A stretch of 10,700 nucleotides of DNA from Lachnospiraceae bacterium (GTDB lineage: Bacteria > Bacillota > Clostridia > Lachnospirales > Lachnospiraceae): assembly GCA_009774215.1 (NCBI GenBank), contig VSNH01000209.1, forward strand, positions 1 through 10,700. Direction: 5' to 3'. Positions 1 to 6,384 of this stretch are shown piece by piece; within the stretch, counting starts at the first letter, position 1, and the number at the start of each line of letters is the position of its first letter. The translations under genes were made by a program, and so were the position numbers. A model generated the notes under the pieces. It ran no database searches. It had not been told where the DNA came from and was given only the letters and a program-made list of their open reading frames with translations.

Positions 1-82
1 ATTTTAGAGATTGTTGTATTTAAATGATTATGCCATATTCAAGTAAAGACTGGTGGTTGATTCGATGTAATATGTAACTATG

Positions 83-313
83 CTAAACAATCTCTGCCAT
101 TCCTAATTGCAGGCTGCTATCAGTTGTATACCAACCAATTATTTCATCTTTACCATCAATCTGCATTTCAAGCAATTCATCGCAGGTTTTATCAGTATAT
201 ACAATTTCAGCGGACAGCAGCGTTACCCCATCGTTATTCATATAAATAGGATTTTTTAATCCCAGCCATTGATTAGGATATTTTATAGCCATTTCTTCAC
301 AAGTTAATCTCAT
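83..313 (-). CDS. Small hypothetical protein, 76 residues
   Basis: I do not recognise a named function. The product is short, soluble and acidic, with no membrane segment or signal peptide. It carries a KYPNQWLGL stretch at residues 11-19, an AEIVYTDKTCDELLEM helix-like segment near 35-50, and GWYTTDS near 60. The YPxxW start followed by a single strand-helix unit faintly resembles short DUF5678-like proteins, but this is only an impression. The ATG at 313 is preceded by a GGTGAT SD-like site at normal spacing, and the gene ends in TAG. It lies downstream of the Rpn-type nuclease gene, behind that gene's terminator, and I see no good promoter of its own. It may be expressed by read-through. 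Confidence 0.6.
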   Translation of the reverse strand: MRLTCEEMAIKYPNQWLGLKNPIYMNNDGVTLLSAEIVYTDKTCDELLEMQIDGKDEIIGWYTTDSSLQLGMAEIV

Positions 314-330
314 AAGATCACCATTAATAG

Positions 331-354
331 TTAAAAGCCCCTCGAATGAGGGGC
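331..354 (-). terminator. Rho-independent terminator after the Rpn-type nuclease gene
   Basis: On the minus strand a perfect 7-bp GC-rich stem, GCCCCTC/GAGGGGC (348-354 with 337-343), closes a 4-base loop and is followed by TTTTAA. It starts 13 bases after the nuclease stop codon, the expected place for that gene's terminator. The U-tract is short (four), so some read-through into the 76-residue gene is possible. Confidence 0.85.
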
Positions 355-366
355 AGTAGGCTGTTT

Positions 367-1326
367 CTATTTCCAGAACTTATCCATGTATTCCTGGGCA
401 GTATCTTCAGATAAGGAGAATTTCACCATTAACTGATTTTGGGTTTTGTTGTAGGGAATTTCCATTTCTTGCAAACTCTCAATCAATGCTTGAATACCTT
501 TAATCATTCCTTCTTTTTCAATTTCATCAAATAAAGTACACATAGTAACATCTCCCTTCTTGGATAATGCATGATAATCAATCTTGCGGTTTGTAGCTCC
601 TGCAACGGTCATAACTACTGTTTTGTCCACGTTATGTTCTATTGCATATTTTATGACTTTTTCCTTTGCTTCATTCTTTGTAATGCTTTTGTCTAAAACT
701 ACCTTCAGCATATCAAAAAATGCGATATTGGTCATGTTGTGGAATATCAGGTCGTTCTGTCTTGCCTCCACAAGAAGCATTTTGTAATCGTTGACAAAGG
801 GCTTCATCTTATCAGGAATGTTTAGCATCCCGTGAAGGGTAGTAGCCCCGTCCCAAGGATGATCGCCGTAATAGACAACAACGGTGATGACAGGAGTAAA
901 TTTGTCTGTCCGTTTCATTCTGGAAAGGTATTCATCATCTGTCATTTCATCTTTTTTCTGGTATTTCTTGGCATTGCGGTCATACTGCTTTTTGTATGTG
1001 CCGTAATCATAACCCATAACCCGCATCGGCATGGCATAGTGTATATGCTCCTGTGATTCTATGCCGAGCATGGCTAATTCAACCCCGTAAGCGGTAGATC
1101 TTTTATGGATCTTTATGTTGTCTCTGGATGCCTTGATGCTCTCGGCATATTCCCTGTGTTCAAGGATAGAAGATTCCTCCGTGTCGGCATCTTCCAGCTC
1201 ATCGGGAGAGATCACCTGTTCACCGTCAAACAGGACTGCGTTAAAGAAATCAGCAAACTGTCCGTTGTCGTTCCAGTAATTCTTTAGTACTGAATCAGGC
1301 TTTAGACCCTGTGTTTTCTTTGGCAT
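367..1326 (-). CDS. Rpn family recombination-promoting nuclease / putative transposase (PD-(D/E)XK)
   Basis: This is a 319-residue protein of the Rpn/YhgA-like family (Transposase_31 type), which has a PD-(D/E)XK nuclease fold. In E. coli, RpnA is a DNA endonuclease that raises RecA-independent recombination. The family's core is visible: D26 in QFADFFNAV, GIESQ at 88-92 supplying the E-x-Q form of the active site, then YAMPMRVMGYD and Y-x-x-Q. The strand VITVVVYYGDHPWDG follows near 146-160. The C-terminal third is helical and ends in SLSEDTAQEYMDKFWK. I chose the ATG at 1326 because an AAAGGGG SD lies just upstream and because an upstream in-frame ATG at 1368 would lie inside the promoter. 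The gene is a single-gene unit with its own promoter and terminator. Such genes are common accessory cargo in Lachnospiraceae genomes. Family confidence is high; in vivo role is unproven. Confidence 0.9.
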   Translation of the reverse strand: MPKKTQGLKPDSVLKNYWNDNGQFADFFNAVLFDGEQVISPDELEDADTEESSILEHREYAESIKASRDNIKIHKRSTAYGVELAMLGIESQEHIHYAMPMRVMGYDYGTYKKQYDRNAKKYQKKDEMTDDEYLSRMKRTDKFTPVITVVVYYGDHPWDGATTLHGMLNIPDKMKPFVNDYKMLLVEARQNDLIFHNMTNIAFFDMLKVVLDKSITKNEAKEKVIKYAIEHNVDKTVVMTVAGATNRKIDYHALSKKGDVTMCTLFDEIEKEGMIKGIQALIESLQEMEIPYNKTQNQLMVKFSLSEDTAQEYMDKFWK

Positions 1327-1355
1327 TCTGTAGCCCCTTTCTTCTGTGTAATTGT

Positions 1356-1384
1356 AGTATACTATCAAATCATCATGGTTTCAA
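1356..1384 (-). promoter_or_regulatory. Sigma-A type promoter of the Rpn-type nuclease gene
   Basis: On the minus strand, TTGAAA (1379-1384) and TATACT (1356-1361) are separated by exactly 17 bases. Transcription would start near 1349, about 23 bases ahead of the chosen ATG, with the AAAGGGG SD in between. This placement rules against the longer in-frame start at 1368. Confidence 0.7.
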
Positions 1385-1398
1385 GCATATCTGTGGGA

Positions 1399-1438
1399 AT
1401 ACAGGGGGATTCCGTCATATAGATCAATCCCCCCTGTA
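1399..1438 (-). terminator. Strong hairpin ending the RadC operon
   Basis: TACAGGGGG plus ATT (from 1400) pairs with AAT, a run of six C and TGTA (to 1438), leaving one extra C and a loop of about 14 bases. It lies immediately after the stop codon of the 89-residue gene. Neither strand has a clear U-tract after the stem, so it may be a weak terminator or a 3' end stabiliser rather than a canonical terminator. Confidence 0.5.
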
Positions 1439-1441
1439 TCA

Positions 1442-1711
1442 TTATGCTCTATAAAAGAATTCCTCAAAGATATTTTCACATTCCTTAACGGATTTCAGAT
1501 CGTAGTGACCGTGATTGAGGCTCTGGTTGAGTTCATTCCAGCCAGTCCAAACGGCATAAGTGCCGTTATCATTTTTTGCTGATACCATAAAGAGATAGCT
1601 GTCATCGGGGTGGCTGGATTTTCTCCTGATCTCCAATACTGTGTATTTGGGAAGATTCTCTTTAAAGTAGAGTTCTACATGTTCCCTTACTTCGTTTAAA
1701 TTTATGTTCAT
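1442..1711 (-). CDS. Hypothetical protein, 89 residues
   Basis: I do not recognise the family. It is a small soluble protein with an N-terminal helix (NLNEVREHVELYFKENLP), a strand pair around YTVLEIRRK and SYLFMVSAKNDNGTYAVWTGWNE, and a C-terminal helix ending EEFFYRA. The compact alpha-beta layout with many aromatics is consistent with a single folded domain. The start at 1711 has an exact AGGAGG nine bases upstream. It is the last gene of a four-gene operon after RadC, the J-domain protein and the 142-residue protein. It follows the 142-residue gene by 19 bases, so co-expression is likely. Function is unknown; neighbours suggest an accessory role in an integrative element. Confidence 0.75.
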   Translation of the reverse strand: MNINLNEVREHVELYFKENLPKYTVLEIRRKSSHPDDSYLFMVSAKNDNGTYAVWTGWNELNQSLNHGHYDLKSVKECENIFEEFFYRA

Positions 1712-1730
1712 AAAATTTGTCCTCCTGTTT

Positions 1731-2159
1731 TCAGATTAATGGCAGTTTATAAAAGGAATCCCCCATGACTTTGAGAAGTGTCTGGCTTTCCCTCTTATTG
1801 CAGGTAATCATAAAGTGGTAGAACACAAGTCCTGAAAATGTCTGTTGCAAAGTCCTGTGGTCCGTTGCCATTATTTTTGCGACTTCTTCCATCTTAGGGT
1901 TGCCTGTCATTGCTATCTTTTTCGCAATAAAAGGGATTTCGGCAAGCCGTCTGCCTGTCTGTGCGGATCTCTCATTCCGCAGGTCAGTCCTGTAGGCGGG
2001 GTCTGATAAGATCCTAATCCAGCAAAGGTCCAAATCTTTCATAAGGCGTGAACTTCTCAGCTCTTCCGCAGTCGCTTTATGGTTGAAGCAGAAGTTGTTT
2101 ACCTCGTGGGAAAAGTAGGATGCGATCTCCTTTGAACTTGCGTTTTTTAAATCGATCAT
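1731..2159 (-). CDS. Hypothetical helical protein, 142 residues
   Basis: I do not recognise a named family. The sequence is almost wholly helical and soluble, with a central basic stretch (YRTDLRNERSAQTGRRLAEI, residues about 56-75). A possible helix-turn-helix-like segment follows around PKMEEVAKIMATDHRTLQQTF (about 88-108). That segment could bind nucleic acid, but this is inference from shape alone. The ATG at 2159 has an AAAGGAG SD six bases upstream. It sits 16 bases after the J-domain gene and 19 bases before the 89-residue gene, so it is the third gene of the RadC operon. There is no signal peptide or membrane segment. Confidence 0.75.
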   Translation of the reverse strand: MIDLKNASSKEIASYFSHEVNNFCFNHKATAEELRSSRLMKDLDLCWIRILSDPAYRTDLRNERSAQTGRRLAEIPFIAKKIAMTGNPKMEEVAKIMATDHRTLQQTFSGLVFYHFMITCNKRESQTLLKVMGDSFYKLPLI

Positions 2160-2175
2160 ATGAGTCTCCTTTCTT

Positions 2176-2691
2176 TTATGTTCTGGTCAGTTTTTCTGTT
2201 TCCGTTTCCTGTTTTTTCTGAAACTTGATTTCCACGGAGCCGTACTTTGCCCGTATATAAGACATAGAAGCAGGCTTGGAGCTGAACTTGTGGAAGTCAT
2301 CGAAATGCTTGTACCACATCTGTTTCTGGCTTGCCCAGCGGAACCCAAGTGCCTTCAGCTCCTTTCTGTATGGGTAACAGTCTGACACCCATATCCAGAC
2401 GCCGATCACCTCAACGGTAATATCCTTAAATCTGGAAAGCTGCATGATCGCCTCCCTGATTTGGGCGTCTTTTTGCCAGTCATACTGTTGTTTCTGCTTG
2501 TCCGTGGCTTTGCTGTATGTATCCTCATGCTCATAGTCGTATTTTAGTTTCTTGAACAGGCGGTCATATTCGGCATTGATTTCTTTGATCACATCCTCGT
2601 TACCGCCGTTGTCAGGATGGTGCTTTACGACAAGCCGCCGATATTCTTTGCGCAGTTCCTTTAATGTTGTGATTCCATTAAACCATTTCAT
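2176..2691 (-). CDS. J-domain (DnaJ-like) protein of the mobile-element type
   Basis: This 171-residue protein begins with a short J domain. The Hsp70-activating HPD tripeptide is at residues 25-27 (KHHPDNGG), between helix II (LKELRKEYRRL) and helix III (DVIKEINAEYDRLFKKLK). It lacks the Gly/Phe and zinc-finger regions of housekeeping DnaJ, so it is not the general chaperone. The second half carries a compact domain, VIGVWIWVSDCYPYRKEL-LGFRWASQKQMWYKHF (about residues 95-130). I recall this pairing from J proteins in phages and integrative elements of Firmicutes. I took the ATG at 2691 because an AAGGGAG site lies eight bases upstream; an in-frame GTG at 2709 overlaps the RadC stop codon and lacks an SD. 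It is probably co-translated with RadC (14-base gap). It may recruit host DnaK to an element-encoded nucleoprotein complex; that role is inference. Confidence 0.9.
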   Translation of the reverse strand: MKWFNGITTLKELRKEYRRLVVKHHPDNGGNEDVIKEINAEYDRLFKKLKYDYEHEDTYSKATDKQKQQYDWQKDAQIREAIMQLSRFKDITVEVIGVWIWVSDCYPYRKELKALGFRWASQKQMWYKHFDDFHKFSSKPASMSYIRAKYGSVEIKFQKKQETETEKLTRT

Positions 2692-2705
2692 GCCATGTTC
2701 TCCCT

Positions 2706-3170
2706 TCACAAAAGTTTTGCTTCTCTGAAACTCAGATAAGAATTCTGTCCGATGATGATATGGTCTGCCAGACAGATATTCAGTAATTCTCCACAGTCTT
2801 TCAGCCGTTTCGTCAGTTCCATGTCACATTCACTGGGAACAGGATTCCCCGAAGGATGGTTGTGGACAAGGACAATCTGTACGGCGCCGATAAGCGCAGC
2901 CCGCAGGAAGATTTCCCTTGGGCTGACAAGGCTTGTGCATATGGTCCCTTTGGACATAAGGAACATCCCTAAAATTTTGCAGGAAGTGTTAAGCGCGATC
3001 ATATAAACATGTTCTTCTGCCAGCTCGTCCATATGCAGGAGAGTCTTTAACATTCTGGATATTTCTTTTGGGCCATTCATTTTTGTGGATTCGTAGTTGA
3101 TACCTTTTTCTTTGACTAAAATGGTTCTGGCATCCTCTGTAATCCTTGCATCATAAAAGTTAATCCGCAT
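2706..3170 (-). CDS. radC: RadC family JAB/MPN+ domain protein (short form)
   Basis: This 154-residue protein has the complete JAMM metal-binding motif: an acidic residue in EEHVYMIALN (about 52-53), then H103-x-H105, ten residues, and D116, within HNHPSGNPVPSECD. Family features SPREIFLRA and LADHIIIG are also present. It lacks the N-terminal helix-hairpin-helix region of full-length chromosomal RadC (about 220 residues), as is usual for short RadC proteins in integrative elements and phages. The name RadC is historical; a role in DNA repair is not established, and these proteins are seen as anti-restriction or element-associated factors. The start at 3170 has GGAGG five bases upstream. A longer in-frame start at 3218 would lie inside the terminator hairpin. 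It is the first gene of the operon RadC, J protein, 142-residue and 89-residue proteins. Confidence 0.93.
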   Translation of the reverse strand: MRINFYDARITEDARTILVKEKGINYESTKMNGPKEISRMLKTLLHMDELAEEHVYMIALNTSCKILGMFLMSKGTICTSLVSPREIFLRAALIGAVQIVLVHNHPSGNPVPSECDMELTKRLKDCGELLNICLADHIIIGQNSYLSFREAKLL

Positions 3171-3187
3171 AATGTCCTCCAATCTGT

Positions 3188-3221
3188 AAAAAAGGGGATG
3201 CACATATAGAAACTGCATCCC
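3188..3221 (-). terminator. Rho-independent terminator between DUF262 and RadC genes
   Basis: On the minus strand GGGATGCA (3214-3221) pairs perfectly with TGCATCCC (3195-3202) around an 11-base loop, then C and six T (3188-3193). It begins 11 bases after the DUF262 stop and ends just before the RadC SD at 3175-3179. It should end the DUF262 transcript. RadC would then depend on read-through or on a promoter inside the DUF262 gene, since no room remains between. Confidence 0.9.
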
Positions 3222-3231
3222 TGAAACAACA

Positions 3232-4623
3232 TTATTCTGTGTCCTGTATAGATTCTTCGGGAGGTTCTTCTACCTCTGCCTTTTCACTAAATTCTGTTTG
3301 CTCAGAGGCAGTATAGGAAGCAGTGTCCTCAGAGGCGGAAGCGCAGCCAACATTGTCTCCAATAGCTGCACTCTCTGTCTCATCCGCAGGAGGATCACTT
3401 TCCGTCAGACCAGCATCCGTTAAGGGAGTGCTGTCATCTGTCGGAGCAGCTTCCCCAAGAGAAGCGTCCTCTTTTGTCAGAGCAGACTCATCAACAGGAG
3501 AATCTTCATCTGCCAGAACAGATTCGTCAGCAGGAGCATCTTCCTTTGATAAGGCAGTATCCTGTTCTGCTTCGCCTGTTTCTTCCAGTTCAAAATACTT
3601 TACAAGGGAGGCTTCCATGATCTCAATTCTTTTTAAGGTTTTCTCCTTCTTGATGCTGCCAGAAGAGCAGTACAGCTTATACTCTTCATAGCATTCTGAA
3701 AAGAAATAGGAGAACCACTGTCTGAAATACATGGGCCCTACACGGTAGAGATTCTTGAGGGAATCATAACCATCTCCCATAGCAGTGTCAGCGGCAAGCA
3801 TGACGATCGGAATATTGATCTTCTTGAGCATCTTGTCCTTTTCAGGGAAAACTTTCTCAAGGTAGTCGATGATGTCATACAGCCTGTTCTTCTGTTCCTC
3901 TGAGTAATTGTTTTTAATGGAGGCTGCGTACCGCATGATTTCATCCGCAGAGATAGAAGAGAACTCATAACCTTCATATTTGTTGTCGAGAAGCATCATA
4001 GCCTGTAAGAGCGTACACATATCATCAGACTTCCTTCTCTGCAAAGCAGAGAACTGGCAGATCTCTGAAAAGAACCTGTCGGACAGGATCGACTTGATGA
4101 ACTTCGCGTTTTCAACACCGCATAAGGGCATTGCTTTCTGCGGTTTAGATAACGGTGTGCTGTTGTTCAGACGGAAGAAGATTTCTTCTATCAGATCGTC
4201 ATCCGCATCCTCAAATCCATAGATCGTGAATTTGAAGCGGAGAAGTTCCTGCTGGCATTCGACGTCGAGGTCTGTAAAGTATTTACCGCCTAATTCATAA
4301 ACAGTATCATCAATGGTGACAGAAGGTGTTTCCGTATCAAGCGGATACCTGCCGTCTATGAAATCAAAGGTGGTGGTCAGCCGCTGTTTTCCGTCAAGGA
4401 TGGAATAGGAATAATCCTTTTCAGAAATGGCTTCTTTCAGGCAATAGACAGGCGGGACAGGATAGTTGGCGAGTATACTGTGGATCAGTAAACTGCGCTT
4501 TAGCCTATCATCCAGCCACTGTAGATTCTGTCGTTGAATGGGATGATCCATCTGAAGCGTATGCTTTCCGTCATACATGTTCTTTAAATTTTTTACTGTC
4601 CAGTTTAGTGTTGTTTTGATCAT
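3232..4623 (-). CDS. DUF262 (GmrSD N-terminal-like) protein with acidic repeat tail
   Basis: This is a 463-residue protein whose first 345 residues match the DUF262 family. Known motifs are visible: HPIQRQ (27-32), the helix SLLIHSILANYPVPPVY (44-60), the signature ILDGKQRLTT (75-84) and FRLNNSTPLSKPQ (150-162). DUF262 relates to the ParB/Srx-like NTP-handling fold. It forms the N-terminal part of GmrSD-type modification-dependent restriction enzymes, where DGxQR is the nucleotide-hydrolysis motif. No HNH (DUF1524) nuclease domain follows, so this is not a full GmrSD enzyme. Instead the C-terminus (about 346-463) is a low-complexity, strongly acidic Ala/Asp/Glu/Ser/Thr tail built partly of 12-residue repeats. 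The start at 4623 has AAAGGAG nine bases upstream. Standalone DUF262 proteins occur in integrative elements with SSB and RadC; its exact role here is unknown. Confidence 0.9.
   Translation of the reverse strand: MIKTTLNWTVKNLKNMYDGKHTLQMDHPIQRQNLQWLDDRLKRSLLIHSILANYPVPPVYCLKEAISEKDYSYSILDGKQRLTTTFDFIDGRYPLDTETPSVTIDDTVYELGGKYFTDLDVECQQELLRFKFTIYGFEDADDDLIEEIFFRLNNSTPLSKPQKAMPLCGVENAKFIKSILSDRFFSEICQFSALQRRKSDDMCTLLQAMMLLDNKYEGYEFSSISADEIMRYAASIKNNYSEEQKNRLYDIIDYLEKVFPEKDKMLKKINIPIVMLAADTAMGDGYDSLKNLYRVGPMYFRQWFSYFFSECYEEYKLYCSSGSIKKEKTLKRIEIMEASLVKYFELEETGEAEQDTALSKEDAPADESVLADEDSPVDESALTKEDASLGEAAPTDDSTPLTDAGLTESDPPADETESAAIGDNVGCASASEDTASYTASEQTEFSEKAEVEEPPEESIQDTE
3376..3555 (-). repeat. 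Five imperfect 36-bp tandem repeats inside the DUF262 gene
   Basis: Residues 357-416 of the DUF262 protein split into five 12-residue units: ALSKEDAPADES, VLADEDSPVDES, ALTKEDASLGEA, APTDDSTPLTDA and GLTESDPPADET. The DNA shows the same 36-base period. The units have diverged but keep a leucine or proline near position 2 and an acidic centre. The tail is probably disordered and very acidic. Confidence 0.8.
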
Positions 4624-4690
4624 AGTGGTTTCTCCTTTGCAAAAATGAAATTTTATGTTTTTAATTCCATCTGTTCATCAGGACTGCAGA

Positions 4691-4939
4691 TCAGACCACG
4701 GAAATGCCGCATTCGAGGGCAGATTCGTGGATTATATCCATGCAGTCCTGTATGACAGATGCAGAGTCGGCATATAGAAGCCTGAGAGTGACATTCACAG
4801 ATTCTTCTTGAAAAGCAGACAGATAAGAAAGCCGTTTGTCTTCCAGTCTGCTGATGGCACTTTTCAGAAAAGCAGAATCTAATTTACTGTTTCTGCCTGT
4901 GTATTCGTTACTGGCGCAGGCTCCGTGTCTGCCGCTGGT
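4691..4939 (-). pseudogene. Open frame without a usable start codon, overlapping the SSB 3' end
   Basis: After the SSB stop codon a second minus-strand frame stays open to TGA at 4691-4693. It reads through about 64 protein-like codons: LDSAFLKSAISRLEDKRLSYL, then QEESVNVTLRLLYADSASV, and ending HESALECGISVV. The frame opens at 4939 inside the SSB gene, but no ATG or TTG occurs before an internal ATG that would leave only 16 residues. A GTG would leave 35 residues and has no good SD. Possible explanations are a decayed gene whose start was lost, initiation at a rare codon such as CTG, or a ribosomal frameshift from the SSB frame. I see no slippery site that would make frameshifting convincing. 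The family is not recognised. Confidence 0.4.
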
Positions 4940-5316
4940 TCAACAGAAGGTGATTCCTGTGGCTGGGAATCCTGAGTTTTGACAGTCCTTACTTCAAGGA
5001 ATTCCAGTGAATCAATTACGATCTCATTGGAATAGACCTTCTGGCCGTCCTTCTCGTAGTTGTTGTTTTTCAGCCTTCCGCTGATGAGAAGTTTTGTACC
5101 CTTATTGCAGTGCTTTTCTACGATTTCAGCCAGCTTGTTCCAGCATGTGCATCTGAAAAAGTCTGTTGGGTAGTTGCCCTCTTCATCCCTTTTCATGGAC
5201 ATATCAGGGACGGCGAAACTGAATGATGCTCGTGCAACAGGTTCTGCGCTTGCGCTGTAAGTTACCTTCGGCTCCTCTGTGAGTCTTCCTGTCAATGTGA
5301 TCTTGTTCATGTTCAT
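4879..5316 (-). CDS. ssb: Single-stranded DNA-binding protein, mobile-element type
   Basis: This 145-residue protein starts with the SSB OB fold (about 1-108): NKITLTGRLTEEP at the N-terminus, ARASFSFAV, DFFRCTCWNKLAEIVEKHC with the usual F-x-x-x-x-W-x-K-x-A pattern, KGTKLLISGRL, and the closing strand NEIVIDSLEFL. The tail (110-145) is Gln/Pro/Glu/Thr rich. It ends in AETVN rather than the acidic DDDIPF-type tip by which housekeeping SSB recruits its partners. It is probably an accessory SSB coating single-stranded DNA during transfer or replication of the element. The annotated ATG at 5316 and a second at 5310 are both possible. The only good SD (AAAGGA) is about 25 bases away, across a hairpin (see separate entry). 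Upstream lies the DUF5688 gene, 82 bases away. Confidence 0.92.
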   Translation of the reverse strand: MNMNKITLTGRLTEEPKVTYSASAEPVARASFSFAVPDMSMKRDEEGNYPTDFFRCTCWNKLAEIVEKHCNKGTKLLISGRLKNNNYEKDGQKVYSNEIVIDSLEFLEVRTVKTQDSQPQESPSVEPAADTEPAPVTNTQAETVN

Positions 5317-5348
5317 ACCCGCATATCTTTGATATGCTTATCCTTTCT
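5317..5348 (-). promoter_or_regulatory. Hairpin between the SD and the start codon of ssb
   Basis: Reading the minus strand: GAAAGGATAA, then a perfect 7-bp hairpin GCATATC-AAA-GATATGC (5321-5337), then GGGT and ATG. Without folding, AAAGGA is about 24 bases from the ATG, too far to work. With the hairpin folded out, only seven bases (TAA plus GGGT) separate them, an ideal spacing. A hairpin that brings SD and start together is known from phage T4 genes; here it is inference from sequence. The alternative is weak initiation at the second ATG using GGGT. Confidence 0.5.
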
Positions 5349-5398
5349 TTTTTTTAGGGTAAAAATAATTTATGGAATCTGTTGCGTCACATATGGGG

Positions 5399-6274
5399 TT
5401 AGAAAACAAACCCTCTGCCTTTATGGTAAAAGTAAGCCTTTGTGCCCAAGATCTCTTCTTCGGAAAGCGTCGCATTCACATCCTGATTATGTCTGGTAAG
5501 GCTGTCAATACCAGAGTTGTTGGGTGATGGCATGAGCAGCACTTCATGTACGGAAGAAAAGATGACATAGAAACTGCCGTGCTTATCGGCAAAATCTTTT
5601 AGGACATCATCGGACAGTACAGCAGCCGCACCAAAGTATCGCTTTTGGTTGCTCATAAACCATATCCTGCAGTCAGCAGGAAATTCTTTAGGGGCAATGG
5701 AACCTGTTTCCCTGATGAGCTGTTCTAACGGCATAAGGTCCACATTATGCTTTGCCAGTGTATTGCTGATTGCCAGAGACAGGACAGTTTCACTGTCTGC
5801 CTGCCAGATGTTTAAATGGCTGTTATGTACCATAAAACTTGCATAGTTTTCTTCAGATGCTTCAACTGTGCAGCGGACTGCGACTGCAAAATCGTCAAGA
5901 AACATGGTGTGGGGGATGTTCCGCAGCAGGTTTTTATTGAGATGCCTGTTGATCAACTGGACGTACAATTTGTTTTTTGCATAACCAAAGTCAGACAGTG
6001 ATGTAATGTCAAATTGATCCTTATAGGTTCTGGCATTGAAATAAATGTACAGAATCCTGTCAGTGACATCATCAACTGATACGCCATTTTCCAGAGCTTT
6101 GTAAAAAGGTTCCAGATAGATGGTCGGGGTGATGGTTTCACCATCTTTCAAGATTGTAAGTCCATCCAGATCAATGTTTGTTTTCTGCACTTTTTCGAGA
6201 GTGCCGTGGTAGCCGTCTCCTAATTTCTTAGAAAGAGCTTCCAGAATCTGTTGTTTCATTGCTTCTCTGTTCAT
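5399..6274 (-). CDS. DUF5688 family protein
   Basis: This 291-residue soluble protein has the features I associate with the DUF5688 proteins common in Lachnospiraceae mobile elements. It opens with MNREAMKQQILEALSKKLGD and a central ITPTIYLEPFYKALENGVSVDDV. It continues with LINRHLNKNLLRNIPHTMFLDDFAVAVRC and a C-terminal FYVIFSSVHEVLLMPSP segment before KAYFYHKGRGFVF. No catalytic motif is obvious and the molecular function is unknown. The ATG at 6274 has GAAAGGAG at good spacing; an upstream in-frame ATG at 6316 lies inside the terminator stem and has no SD. It is the first gene of the leftward block, with ssb 82 bases downstream, so it may be co-transcribed with ssb. A structured leader ending in a terminator precedes it, which suggests attenuation. 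Confidence 0.8.
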   Translation of the reverse strand: MNREAMKQQILEALSKKLGDGYHGTLEKVQKTNIDLDGLTILKDGETITPTIYLEPFYKALENGVSVDDVTDRILYIYFNARTYKDQFDITSLSDFGYAKNKLYVQLINRHLNKNLLRNIPHTMFLDDFAVAVRCTVEASEENYASFMVHNSHLNIWQADSETVLSLAISNTLAKHNVDLMPLEQLIRETGSIAPKEFPADCRIWFMSNQKRYFGAAAVLSDDVLKDFADKHGSFYVIFSSVHEVLLMPSPNNSGIDSLTRHNQDVNATLSEEEILGTKAYFYHKGRGFVF

Positions 6275-6302
6275 GTGTTCTCCTTTCGGGGTGAATGTGG
6301 AC

Positions 6303-6333
6303 AAAAAAGCAGACACCTAAGTTTGATGTCTGC
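6303..6333 (-). terminator. Rho-independent terminator or attenuator in the DUF5688 leader
   Basis: On the minus strand GCAGACA (6327-6333) pairs perfectly with TGTCTGC (6309-6315) around an 11-base loop and is followed by six T (6303-6308). No minus-strand gene lies upstream whose end it could serve, and the DUF5688 SD begins 16 bases later. An attenuator is the simplest reading. Confidence 0.8.
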
Positions 6334-6384
6334 CAGTCCCATGTGTTTCAGGCATATGGATGCCTGTGCTGATATAAAATCAGC
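6334..6384 (-). promoter_or_regulatory. Structured leader upstream of the DUF5688 attenuator
   Basis: Two more short hairpins lie just upstream of the terminator on the minus strand: GCTGAT/ATCAGC (6368-6384, 5-base loop) and GGCAT/ATGCC (6351-6364, 4-base loop). Together with the terminator they make three consecutive stems in about 80 bases, a layout typical of a regulated leader RNA. A 23-codon ORF without an SD (6271-6342) runs through the terminator and ends with TGA overlapping the DUF5688 ATG (ATGA). I do not recognise a known riboswitch class. A weak TTATTT-16-TACAAT promoter may lie near 6448-6475. Confidence 0.4.

Noticed and set aside
6..95. 10-bp inverted repeat (6-15 with 86-95) at the left edge
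   Set aside because: The arms are 70 bases apart, one lies in the 3' end of the 76-residue gene, and no direct repeats or element features accompany it; probably chance.
584..1287. Three plus-strand open frames of 60-74 codons
   Set aside because: All are antisense to the Rpn-type nuclease gene, which has clear family motifs, a promoter and a terminator.
3376..3555. 36-base periodic repeats that could suggest a CRISPR array
   Set aside because: The units abut directly without spacers, are diverged, and fall in frame within a coding region, so they are protein-coding tandem repeats.
3323..3691. Plus-strand open frame rich in serine and alanine
   Set aside because: It lies entirely opposite the repeat-encoding part of the DUF262 gene, has no SD, and its composition follows from the repeats on the other strand.
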